Origin: Chloroflexota bacterium
GTDB lineage: Bacteria > Chloroflexota > Anaerolineae > Anaerolineales > Villigracilaceae
Direction: 5' to 3'
DNA: 64,000 bases
Assembly (NCBI GenBank): GCA_023459215.1
Contig: JAEWVF010000105.1
Location: 42,340 to 106,339 of the forward strand
Both the position numbers and the translations under genes were made by a program. This document shows, piece by piece, positions 23,648-30,882 of this stretch. Position 1 is the first letter of the stretch; every line of letters starts with the position of its first letter. The notes beneath the pieces are model-generated. The model saw only the letters and a program-made list of their open reading frames with translations. It was not told the DNA's origin and did no database searches.

Positions 23648-23986
23648 TCAATCCCCTAACAATTGTTTGATTTGTGGCTTGAGAGCGGGCAGATCGTACT
23701 GCACCGTATCCCAGATAATATCAGTGTTGATTTCGAGATAATCATGCACAATTTTGTTGCGGATGGCGCGCATTTCCAACCAGGGCAGTTCTGGGTGTTT
23801 TTCCTGCAACTCACTCGAAATTCGTCCCGCCGCTTCACCAATAATCTCGATCTGGCGCATGAGTGCGTCCTGCAGCATGCTGTTCGCGAGAAAATCTGTT
23901 TTTTCTACACCTGCAACATAGGTTTCGATCTTACAAATTGCATCGTGGATGTGGTTGAGACGCGCTGCATCATCATATTTCTTCAT
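23648..23986 (-). CDS. HepT-like HEPN toxin (DUF86)
   Basis: 112 residues. The HEPN RNase motif RX4HXY is intact: RNKIVHDY near residue 80, in EMRAIRNKIVHDYLEI. In studied HepT-MntA pairs HepT is the toxin RNase or target, and MntA blocks it by adding AMP to the motif Tyr, which is present here. It lies downstream of and overlaps the mntA frame by 14 bp, the standard gene order. Confidence 0.9.
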   Translation of the reverse strand: MKKYDDAARLNHIHDAICKIETYVAGVEKTDFLANSMLQDALMRQIEIIGEAAGRISSELQEKHPELPWLEMRAIRNKIVHDYLEINTDIIWDTVQYDLPALKPQIKQLLGD

Positions 23987-24281
23987 ACAAGACCACTTTC
24001 TCTTTTTCCACGCTGGCCTTGATATGCGGATTGAGACCTTCTTCAGTGATCAAATCCACCGAGCGCCCCAAACGTTTTTCCAACTCTTTTTCCAGGCGAA
24101 TCACCTCGAACAATCCCAGCGGCGGACGCTGTCCTGCCGGTTTGAGCGCCATCAACAAATCAATATCGCTTTGTGGCGTTTCCTCCCCGCGCGCAAAGGA
24201 GCCAAACACCGAAACTCGCCTGGCATAGGGTTTCAGGATTGGCGCGATTTTGGTTCGCAGGTTAACAAAACGAGGCTTCAT
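23973..24281 (-). CDS. MntA-like minimal nucleotidyltransferase antitoxin
   Basis: 102 residues. The polymerase-beta-type signature GSX10DXD is complete (GSFARGEETPQSDID), with the third acidic residue probably in RSVDLITEE. It is expected to AMPylate the HepT encoded immediately downstream. It reads as an intact type VII toxin-antitoxin pair rather than a decayed one. Confidence 0.9.
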   Translation of the reverse strand: MKPRFVNLRTKIAPILKPYARRVSVFGSFARGEETPQSDIDLLMALKPAGQRPPLGLFEVIRLEKELEKRLGRSVDLITEEGLNPHIKASVEKEKVVLYEEI

Positions 24282-24431
24282 AAAATAAGTTTAGCATATT
24301 TCCCCCTGCGCGGCATAGGTGCTTTGTTTCTGTCACTACATATCCCCAAAATCTTCTTATTTTGGAGATACATACCTGAAATACAGTGAGCGGAGTGGTA
24401 AGGTTGGGCAGGGAGCTTAATTGTCCGGCCA

Positions 24432-24676
24432 TCGCCTGCTGTGCGCCCGTTCCGGCTTCCAGTTCGTATATTCCAATCCGCTGGCAATTTCTATTTTGTT
24501 CTCTCATACTTGCCAGTTGTAAGGCAATAAAACCGCCTTGCTGCGAATCGGCCAGGCGGCTGATAGGTTTAGGGTTTCTTGGTAGGTGGTTTGCTCTTTT
24601 GCTGCTTCTCTTTCTTTTGTTCTTGCTGCTGTTTCTATCTATCAGCTTTGTTCTTGTCTTTCTTGTCACCATCGGA
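24432..24676 (-). pseudogene. Decayed duplicate of the FKBP N-terminus and Lys-rich micro-protein locus
   Basis: About 245 bp aligns by eye with 21.69-21.94 kb in the same order and strand. The FKBP part has lost its start (ATG to ATA) and has a one-base deletion after the LEYT codons, and only ~25 codons remain. The micro-protein part keeps its 3' half (CCTAAACC, AAACCACC) but has an 8-9 bp deletion near the start and a premature TAG. Neither part can be expressed as the original protein. Confidence 0.8.
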
Positions 24677-24783
24677 GGGCTGCCCACAGCTTTTGCTCGG
24701 CCGGAGTCGTATTATGACGCAATTCTTTTGAATGTGAAAAGATTTTGGGAGTTGTGCGACGATGCATATTCACCCTCTCTTAG

Positions 24784-24818
24784 CCTCCCCCATTTTCAGA
24801 TACCGAAAATGGGGGAGG
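24784..24818. repeat. Palindrome 1 (CCTCCCCCATTTTC family)
   Basis: CCTCCCCCATTTTC and GAAAATGGGGGAGG, a perfect 14-bp stem with a 7-nt loop. Confidence 0.9.
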
Positions 24819-24871
24819 AACAAACGCCTTGTAACTTGAATAACAATTGCCAGATTCCATCGAGTAATTCC

Positions 24872-24908
24872 CCTCCCCCAAAATCCGCTTTTCGGATTTT
24901 GGGGGAGG
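24872..24908. repeat. Palindrome 2 (CCTCCCCCAAAATCCG family)
   Basis: CCTCCCCCAAAATCCG and CGGATTTTGGGGGAGG, a perfect 16-bp stem with loop CTTTT. Confidence 0.92.
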
Positions 24909-24954
24909 CCGGGAGGGGGTAAAAGGTTTAAATCTATTACAGCAAATCATCAAA

Positions 24955-24991
24955 GCCTCCCCGTTTCCCAAAACTTGGAAAACGGGGAGGC
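24955..24991. repeat. Palindrome 3 (GCCTCCCCGTTT family)
   Basis: GCCTCCCCGTTT and AAACGGGGAGGC with an inner CCAA/TTGG stem. Confidence 0.9.
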
Positions 24992-25113
24992 TGGATGGAT
25001 TTACAACATTTTCACAATCTTTATCATCTCTGCTAGTTAATTATTTCGCGAGCCGCGTTTCAATATGCCCATCTTTTAACCAGCGGAAACCCGTGCCTAG
25101 TCGGTTATGTAAA

Positions 25114-25677
25114 TTAACTTAAGTCGAGTAAATCGTGTGCGAATGCCTCAAAATAACCGAGTAACCTTACAACTTCTTTTCGAGTTTCATAAGTATGGGC
25201 AGCATCACTTGCCCGACTGTATGTTGACCTTACAAGACTGCTAATCATTTCATCTATAATATCAATTTTTTCTACCACTTCTCTTTTTGTTGAACTCACT
25301 CCTCTTGATTGGAGTATGTAATGTACTCTTTGCTTTTGAGTTGGTTTCCCGTCTTTACTTTCAGATTTGAACCAATGTTGGGCCTCAACTTCTTGGTCTG
25401 GAGCAAGAGTGCGTAGCAAAGTGGCTAATATTTCGCGTATTTCATGTGCATCGCCTGCCCAAGAAATGCGCTTAGTGTCTTGAATATCGTGTTTGACTTG
25501 GGCGTAGCTATTTGCGAGTATTGGATTAATTTTTTCTAATGCATAAGAAATATCGGGTCTGTCAACTTTAATAATGCCTCGATTAGGCTTTTCAATTGTT
25601 AAGCCAATTTCGTTGGCTTTTTGCTGAGCTTCCTTTGCCAAAAGGAGAGCAAATATAGTGATTTCTCGGCTGTTCAT
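25114..25677 (-). CDS. Putative HEPN-like protein paired with DUF5343 gene
   Basis: 187 residues, AT-rich codon use, mostly helical and soluble. Near the C-terminus YSRASDAAHTYETR contains R-x5-H, which fits the RX4-6H motif of HEPN RNases, followed by a helix (EVVRLLGYFEAFAHDLLDL). The match is motif-level only and could be chance. The ATG follows the stop of the upstream gene with no gap, so the two are co-translated. Pairing and composition suggest a mobile defence or toxin-antitoxin type unit; no function is established. Confidence 0.6.
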   Translation of the reverse strand: MNSREITIFALLLAKEAQQKANEIGLTIEKPNRGIIKVDRPDISYALEKINPILANSYAQVKHDIQDTKRISWAGDAHEIREILATLLRTLAPDQEVEAQHWFKSESKDGKPTQKQRVHYILQSRGVSSTKREVVEKIDIIDEMISSLVRSTYSRASDAAHTYETRKEVVRLLGYFEAFAHDLLDLS

Positions 25678-26379
25678 TTATTTATTGCGATTTGGATATA
25701 AGTGTTTTGCCATGCTTATAAATATTTGATCTATCTGTTCTGGTGATGATTCGGGCGAAATGTGAATTTGAATATCAATATGTATAGATGGTTTAACTTG
25801 GTTCTCATCCCCATTCTTTGGCTTTTCAGGTGTATCTAACTCCTGAACAATTTTTTCTGCCACAGGCTTATTAGCTTTGATTGTGAGCTTTTTGGGAGGT
25901 TTAGCACCGTTATCTTTTTTGTTAGAGGAGTTTGTATCCTCTGTTGCTTTTGTAACATCTCCTTCAAGTAAAAATTGATAAACTCCTGCCATTTTGCTCG
26001 CGGCGCTTTCACCAACGCCTGCATTAAGTCTAAACCATCTTTCAACATCAGTTCGGTTGATTTCTGGGCCTGGCACTAAATCGATCAATTCTTTAGGATA
26101 AACTTGATGTAAGATTTTTTTGCAAACATCACTGTAATGATCATCTTCGCGCCATTTGTTAGCAATTTCTGCTATCACTTTGCCATCTTTGTCAATAATT
26201 CCCAACTTCATTAACTGAATATAAACATTCAGCTTCGCTGACCGCTCTTCCATACCAAGCATAATGGCTAAATTGGCTGGGGTTAAGCTGCTAGGTATGC
26301 TGTTTTTAAACTTTTTTCTTAGCACCCACCAATTTTTCGTTGAAATCGTAGGATATGTGATATTTTGCTCATCAGCCAT
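25678..26379 (-). CDS. DUF5343-like protein
   Basis: 233 residues. The N-terminal ~140 resemble DUF5343: a wHTH-like start (TYPTISTKNWWVLRKKFKNS), LTPANLAIMLGM, then WFRLNAGVGESAASKMAGVY, which is the family's 'WF+.N.G.SE.AA.KMA.FY' signature as I recall it. A charged linker (about 150-185) leads to a conserved-looking tail (SIHIDIQIHISPESSPEQID). GC is clearly lower than the flanks. It is first of a two-gene unit with the HEPN-like gene. DUF5343 genes are often seen near phage-defence genes; role unknown. Confidence 0.65.
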   Translation of the reverse strand: MADEQNITYPTISTKNWWVLRKKFKNSIPSSLTPANLAIMLGMEERSAKLNVYIQLMKLGIIDKDGKVIAEIANKWREDDHYSDVCKKILHQVYPKELIDLVPGPEINRTDVERWFRLNAGVGESAASKMAGVYQFLLEGDVTKATEDTNSSNKKDNGAKPPKKLTIKANKPVAEKIVQELDTPEKPKNGDENQVKPSIHIDIQIHISPESSPEQIDQIFISMAKHLYPNRNK

Positions 26380-26454
26380 GGTAACCCTCCAACTTAATTT
26401 GGGCGAGACAACATAGAAATTATAGCATGATTGAAAAGTTTAGTCGCAGTATTA

Positions 26455-26483
26455 TTGACTTGTCTATCCCTTTCTGCTAAACT
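26455..26483 (+). promoter_or_regulatory. Promoter of the purine operon
   Basis: TTGACT (26455-26460), a 17-bp spacer and a weak TAAACT (26478-26483). TATAAG at 26483-26488 is an alternative -10 with poor spacing. Confidence 0.45.
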
Positions 26484-26485
26484 AT

Positions 26486-26502
26486 AAGTTGTCAGACAAC
26501 TT
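26486..26502. promoter_or_regulatory. GntR-type operator of the purine operon
   Basis: AAGTTGTCAGACAACTT is a perfect 17-bp palindrome and contains TNGTNNNACNA (TTGTCAGACAA), a half-site arrangement common to GntR-family operators. It directly follows the -10 box and precedes the deaminase ATG by 19 nt. The operon encodes a GntR/UTRA regulator at 30089, the obvious candidate ligand-responsive repressor. Confidence 0.7.
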
Positions 26503-26521
26503 TACGTTCAGGCAGAAAATC

Positions 26522-27907
26522 ATGAGCACTCTTCTTGTCAAAAACGCCTATATTGCCACCATGGACGACCACCAGCGGGAAATCCCCGAGGGTGGTCTTT
26601 TTATCCGCGATGGCTTCATCGAACAGGTCGGGCCAAGCGCCAGCTTGCCCCCAACCGCCGACGAAATCCTCGACCTTTCCGGCCATGTTATCCTGCCGGG
26701 GCTGGTCAACACCCATCACCACTTCTACCAGACCCTGACCCGCAACGTTCCTGCCGCCCAGGACGCCAACCTTTTCAACTGGCTCAAGACCCTTTACCTG
26801 ATCTGGGCGCGCCTGACCCCCGAAGACATTTTCACCTCGACCCAGACCGCCCTGGCCGAACTGGCGCTTTCGGGCTGCACCACCGCCTCCGACCACCTGT
26901 ATCTCTTCCCCAACGGTTCCAGGCTGGATGATGAAATCGAAGCGGGTCGCACGCTGGGAGTTCGTCTGCACGCCTCGCGCGGATCGATGTCCCTGGGCCA
27001 GTCCCAGGGCGGACTGCCCCCGGACTCGGTTACCGATAAGGAAGAAGTCATCCTGGCTGACAGTGAGCGCTTAATTCAGCGTTACCACGATCCCAGGCCG
27101 GGTTCGATGACCCAAATTGTGCTCGCCCCCTGCTCGCCTTTTTCGGTTACCGGCGAACTGATGAAGCAATCCGCTCTCCTGGCGCGCAAATATGGCGTTC
27201 ACCTGCACACCCACCTGGCCGAAACCGAAGACGAAGAGCAATTCTGTCTGCAAAAATTCGGCTATCGTCCGGTCGGCTACATGGAATCGGTCGATTGGGT
27301 CGGCAGCGATGTCTGGTTCGCGCATTCGGTCTACGTCAATGCTGAGGAAATCAACGTTTTTGCCAAACACAACTGCGGCGTGGCCCACTGTCCCACTTCG
27401 AACATGCGCCTGGCTTCTGGCATTGCCCCGATCAAGGAATATCTTGCCGCCGGGGTGAAGGTCGGCCTGGGTGTGGATGGTTCCGCCAGCAACGACGGTT
27501 CGCACCTGCTGGCCGAAGTCCGCCAGGCGATGCTTCTGGCGCGGGTCAAGGAAGGAATTACCGGTTACTCCCGCTCGGACGATCCATCTCGAAAATTAAT
27601 GACCGCCCGCCAGGCTCTCTGGCTGGGGTCGCGCGGCGGTGCGGCGGTGCTTGGACGCTCCGACATCGGCAGCCTGGAACCCGGCAAATGTGCCGACTTC
27701 TACGCCGTCAACCTGAACACCCTTGACCTCGCCGGCGGCGCTGTCCATGACCCGGTGGCAGCGGTGGTCTTCTGCCAGCCGCGCCGGGTGGATTACACCG
27801 TCGTTGGCGGCCAGTTTGTCGTCAAGCAAGGCCAGCTTGTCAGTGTGGATGAGATTGAATTAACCGCCCGCCATAACAAAGCCGCGCGGCGATTGGTGAA
27901 TGGGTAA
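26522..27907 (+). CDS. 8-oxoguanine deaminase
   Basis: 461 residues, amidohydrolase family. It converts 8-oxoguanine to urate and ammonia. Metal ligands are in NTHHHFYQTLTRN, the His of LHTHLAETEDEEQFC, WFAHSVYV and the catalytic Asp of GLGVDGSASNDGS. The combination HHHFYQTLTR, LAPCSPFSVT and CPTSNMRLASGIAP closely matches the characterised Pseudomonas 8-oxoguanine deaminase, as I remember it. SsnA and chlorohydrolases are related alternatives. ATG 26522 is chosen because the N-terminal beta-sandwich begins there. It leads a seven-gene plus-strand operon behind a GntR-type operator. Confidence 0.88.
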   Translation: MSTLLVKNAYIATMDDHQREIPEGGLFIRDGFIEQVGPSASLPPTADEILDLSGHVILPGLVNTHHHFYQTLTRNVPAAQDANLFNWLKTLYLIWARLTPEDIFTSTQTALAELALSGCTTASDHLYLFPNGSRLDDEIEAGRTLGVRLHASRGSMSLGQSQGGLPPDSVTDKEEVILADSERLIQRYHDPRPGSMTQIVLAPCSPFSVTGELMKQSALLARKYGVHLHTHLAETEDEEQFCLQKFGYRPVGYMESVDWVGSDVWFAHSVYVNAEEINVFAKHNCGVAHCPTSNMRLASGIAPIKEYLAAGVKVGLGVDGSASNDGSHLLAEVRQAMLLARVKEGITGYSRSDDPSRKLMTARQALWLGSRGGAAVLGRSDIGSLEPGKCADFYAVNLNTLDLAGGAVHDPVAAVVFCQPRRVDYTVVGGQFVVKQGQLVSVDEIELTARHNKAARRLVNG

Positions 27908-27913
27908 ACAGGT

Positions 27914-28189
27914 ATGAGCGAAAAGCGTTCCATGTCCAGAGAAGAAATTCAAGCGTTGGTAGATTCACTTCCATTGCCCAGCAAGGTATTTCATCAACAC
28001 CTTGGAACACTATCGCCTGCGCAGCGAGTTGCTTATATGGTAAATCTAGCGGAACAAAAACGTATTGAGACTAAAGAGCAGATTCGGAAACAATATCCAG
28101 AAATAAGCGAAGCACGTCTCAATCTAATGGCCCTTGAATATTTGTCAGAAGATAAACTCCCCGATAAAGTTTGGGAGCTTGTTGAGTAG
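27914..28189 (+). CDS. Small hypothetical protein
   Basis: 91 residues, helical, acidic and soluble (MSREEIQALVDSLPLPSKVF at the start, LARLNL-type repeats absent). GC is lower than in the flanking deaminases. It starts 6 nt after the 8-oxoguanine deaminase stop and precedes the adenine deaminase gene, separated from it by a repeat copy. I do not recognise it. The lower GC suggests insertion into the operon. Confidence 0.6.
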   Translation: MSEKRSMSREEIQALVDSLPLPSKVFHQHLGTLSPAQRVAYMVNLAEQKRIETKEQIRKQYPEISEARLNLMALEYLSEDKLPDKVWELVE

Positions 28190-28210
28190 TTTTATTTTTT
28201 GACATTCAAT

Positions 28211-28241
28211 CCTTCGATACGGCTTCGCCACTCAGGGCAGG
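28211..28241. repeat. Intergenic copy of the CTTCGA..CTCAGG repeat
   Basis: CCTTCGATACGGCTTCGCCA followed by CTCAGGGCAGG, a diverged member of the family found in mrfA, lying just before the adenine deaminase gene. Confidence 0.6.
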
Positions 28242-28259
28242 CCTTCAACCGGAGATCCT

Positions 28260-30041
28260 ATGCTCTCTCAAACCCTCGTCCATGTCGCCATGGGCCGCCA
28301 GCCCGCCGAACTGGTCATCAAGAACGGCCAGTGGGTTTGTGTCCAGACTGGGGAAATCATCCCCAAAACGGATATTGCCATCGTCAGCGGGCGGATCGCC
28401 TTCGTGGGCGCCAACGCCGACCATGCGATTGGCCCCAATACGCAGGTGCTCGACGCTGCCGGGCGTTACCTCGCCCCCGGCCTGCTCGATGGTCACATGC
28501 ATGTCGAGAGCGGCATGGTCACGGTCACGGAATTTGTGCGCGCGGTCGCCCCGCTCGGCACGACCGGCATGTTCGTCGATCCGCATGAGATTGCCAACGT
28601 TTTCGGCTTGAAAGGTGTCAAGCTGATGGTGGACGAGGCTGCCAACCAGCCGATTCACGTTTGGGTGCAGATGCCCTCCTGTGTGCCCTCCGCTCCCGGG
28701 CTGGAAACGCCCGGCGCATCCATCAGCCCCGCCGATGTGGCCGAGGCGATGACCTGGCCGGGCATCATCGGCCTGGGCGAGATGATGAATTTCCCCGGGG
28801 TGGTTGCCTCCGATGAGAAGATGCACGCCGAAATGCATTCCACCCGCCACGCGGGCAAAACCATCGGTGGACACTATCCCACTCCCGATCTGGGATTGGC
28901 TTTCCACGGTTACGTGGCGGGCGGTCCTGAAGACGATCATGAAGGCACCCGTCCCGAGGATGCCATCGCCCGCGCCCGTCAGGGAATGAAGCCCATGCTG
29001 CGTTACGGCTCGGCCTGGCACGATGTTGCCACCCAGGTCAAGGCCATCACCCAGCACAAGCTCGACCCGCGCCGTTTCCTGCTCTGCACCGACGACAGTC
29101 ACGCCGCGACCCTGGCGTTCGAAGGTCACATGGATCGCGTCGTTCGCCATGCCATCAGCGAGGGGCTGCCGCCGATGACCGCCATCCAGATGGCGACCAT
29201 CAACACGGCTGAGCACTTTGGCCTGACTCGCGAGATGGGCATGATCGCTCCCGGCCGTTATGCCGATGTGGTGCTGGTGCGCGATTTGAAGGATTTCCAG
29301 GCCGACCTGGTGGTTGCCAGGGGAAAATTAATCGCTGAAAACGGCAAATGGAAAGAAGAACTCCCGGCCTATCCTTACCCGGCCTGGGTCAAGAAAAGCG
29401 TTAAATTGGGCCGAAAGCTGGCTGCGGATGATTTTAAACTGCGTGTAACGAGCGCAGAGAAAAAAGTTACCTGCAATGTGATTGGGGTTATCGAAAACCA
29501 GGCCCCGACCCGTCACTTGCGCCTCGAACTGTGCCCAGAAGATGGCGAAATCCGTTCTTCGCTCTATACCCACCACCCGGCGGATATTGCCAAGCTGGCC
29601 TTGGTTGAACGTCATCACCGCACCGGCACTGTCCAGGTGGCCCTGGCCAGCGGATTTGGCTTCAAGGCTCGTTGCGCCATCGCCACCACCGTTGCCCATG
29701 ACAGTCATCATATGATTGTTGTTGGCACGGACGAAACCTGTATGGCCCAGGCCGCCAACCGCCTGGCCGAAACCGGCGGGGGACAGGTGGTGGTCAAGGA
29801 TGGTGAAATCATTGGCGAGGTGCAGTTGCCCATCGCCGGCTTGATGTCCAATGAACATGTTGAAACAGTTGCCCGCCAGGCTGAATCTGTCCTGGCTGGT
29901 TTTGCCGCCTGCGGCTCCGAACTGAACAGCCCCAACATGCAGATGGCCCTGCTTGGCCTGGTTGTCATCCCCGAACTGCGTATTTCCGATAAAGGTTTGG
30001 TGGATGTGACGAAATTTGAGTTTATCCCGGTGGTGGAATAG
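28260..30041 (+). CDS. ade: Adenine deaminase
   Basis: 593 residues, the usual length for the Ade/YerA family. It deaminates adenine to hypoxanthine and uses a binuclear metal centre. Visible are GLLDGHMHVESGMVT (metal-binding HxH), the GLGEMMNFPGVV loop, the GHYPTPDLGLAFHGY region, FLLCTDDSHAA with its metal-binding Asp, and the C-terminal ade domain with TVAHDSHHMIVVG. A GGAG Shine-Dalgarno precedes the ATG. Its position beside 8-oxoguanine deaminase points to purine-base salvage or breakdown. Confidence 0.95.
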   Translation: MLSQTLVHVAMGRQPAELVIKNGQWVCVQTGEIIPKTDIAIVSGRIAFVGANADHAIGPNTQVLDAAGRYLAPGLLDGHMHVESGMVTVTEFVRAVAPLGTTGMFVDPHEIANVFGLKGVKLMVDEAANQPIHVWVQMPSCVPSAPGLETPGASISPADVAEAMTWPGIIGLGEMMNFPGVVASDEKMHAEMHSTRHAGKTIGGHYPTPDLGLAFHGYVAGGPEDDHEGTRPEDAIARARQGMKPMLRYGSAWHDVATQVKAITQHKLDPRRFLLCTDDSHAATLAFEGHMDRVVRHAISEGLPPMTAIQMATINTAEHFGLTREMGMIAPGRYADVVLVRDLKDFQADLVVARGKLIAENGKWKEELPAYPYPAWVKKSVKLGRKLAADDFKLRVTSAEKKVTCNVIGVIENQAPTRHLRLELCPEDGEIRSSLYTHHPADIAKLALVERHHRTGTVQVALASGFGFKARCAIATTVAHDSHHMIVVGTDETCMAQAANRLAETGGGQVVVKDGEIIGEVQLPIAGLMSNEHVETVARQAESVLAGFAACGSELNSPNMQMALLGLVVIPELRISDKGLVDVTKFEFIPVVE

Positions 30042-30049
30042 GTTTTGCG

Positions 30050-30082
30050 TTGACCACTGCTCACTGATTACTGAAAACTGGA
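30050..30082. repeat. Word-like intergenic repeat (ACTG family)
   Basis: ACCACTGCTCACTGATTACT followed by GAAAACTG: repeated CACTG/TTACTG/AAACTG words between ade and the gntR gene. Confidence 0.5.
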
Positions 30083-30088
30083 GTTCTC

Positions 30089-30805
30089 ATGCCACATTTT
30101 CCTTTCCAACGCCTGCAAGCCGATCTGGCGGCGCTGATTGCCAAACTGCCGCCCGGTTCGCGTCTGCCCTCCGAACCGGACCTGGCCGCTGATATGGGCG
30201 TCAGCCGCGCGACCTTGCGTGAAGCCATGCGCACCTTCGAAACCCAGGGACTTATCCGCCGCCGTCAGGGGGCGGGTACCTTTGTGGTCGGCCAGCCGCC
30301 GGTCATTGAAGGCGGCCTGGAGATGCTGGAAAGCATGTTGACGCTCGCCCAGCGCACCAATTTAAACGTTGGCCCCGGCCCGGTGTCGGTCGAGCAGGTG
30401 CAAGCCGATGCTTCCAGCGCGGAAGCCCTCGAAGTCCCGGTTGGAACGCGGCTGGTGCGCGTTTCTCGCACCATGCGCGCCGATTCGCGTCCGGTGGCTT
30501 ATCTGGTCGATACCCTGCCGGAAGATATTTTGCGTCCTGATGAACTGACCAATAAATTCAGCGGCTCGGTGCTCGATTACCTGCTCCAGCGCGGCGATCC
30601 GCTGACGGTCAGCCGTACCGAGATTACCGCCTCGAATGCCACCGCTGAAGTGGCCAAGATGCTTGAAATCCAGCGCGGCGACGTGTTGCTGCAATTCAGC
30701 GCCAAACTTTTCACCGCCAGCGGCAAGGTGGTCGATTATTCTTATAGCTACTTCGTGCCCGGCTACTTCAAGTTCCATATTGTTCGTAAAGTAGGCGGGG
30801 TATAA
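30089..30805 (+). CDS. GntR-family regulator with UTRA domain (HutC-like)
   Basis: 238 residues. The N-terminal winged helix has PPGSRLPSEPDLAADMGVSR, then TLREAMRTFETQGLIRRRQG and GTFV. The remaining ~160 residues fit a UTRA ligand-binding domain (GTRLVRVSRTMRADSRPVAY, then the closing VDYSYSYFVPGYFKFHI). It lies in the middle of the purine operon and probably controls it from the palindrome at 26486-26502, perhaps sensing a purine or ureide; the ligand is inference only. Confidence 0.9.
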   Translation: MPHFPFQRLQADLAALIAKLPPGSRLPSEPDLAADMGVSRATLREAMRTFETQGLIRRRQGAGTFVVGQPPVIEGGLEMLESMLTLAQRTNLNVGPGPVSVEQVQADASSAEALEVPVGTRLVRVSRTMRADSRPVAYLVDTLPEDILRPDELTNKFSGSVLDYLLQRGDPLTVSRTEITASNATAEVAKMLEIQRGDVLLQFSAKLFTASGKVVDYSYSYFVPGYFKFHIVRKVGGV

Positions 30806-30882
30806 GCAAAAGGATGGAGAATGGCCTTGCCGTTCCTCATTCTTTATTCCGTACTCTTCATTACCAGACCAGGAGACGAAAG

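Larger units (their letters stand above)
24282..25113. other. 830-bp stretch without an intact gene
   Basis: It holds the upstream region of mntA (24282-24431), the decayed duplicate (24432-24676), 107 bp without recognisable features, three large palindromes (24784-24991), and ~120 bp of AT-rich sequence before the convergent end of the HEPN-like gene in which I see nothing. An open frame on the plus strand at 24386-24922 runs antisense through the duplicate and is not supported. Confidence 0.7.

Noticed and set aside
24262..24687. 141-codon minus-strand frame
   Set aside because: It joins the wrong frame of the micro-protein remnant to the FKBP remnant; the apparent protein similarity to 21.9 kb is a frame-shifted echo of the DNA duplication.
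24386..24922. 178-codon plus-strand frame
   Set aside because: Runs antisense through the decayed FKBP/micro-protein duplicate and across two palindromes; the hydrophobic stretch is a by-product of the complement of Lys-rich codons.
26380..26521. Possible purine riboswitch upstream of the deaminase operon
   Set aside because: No three-way junction or conserved loop bases seen; the leader is short, and the palindrome explains regulation.
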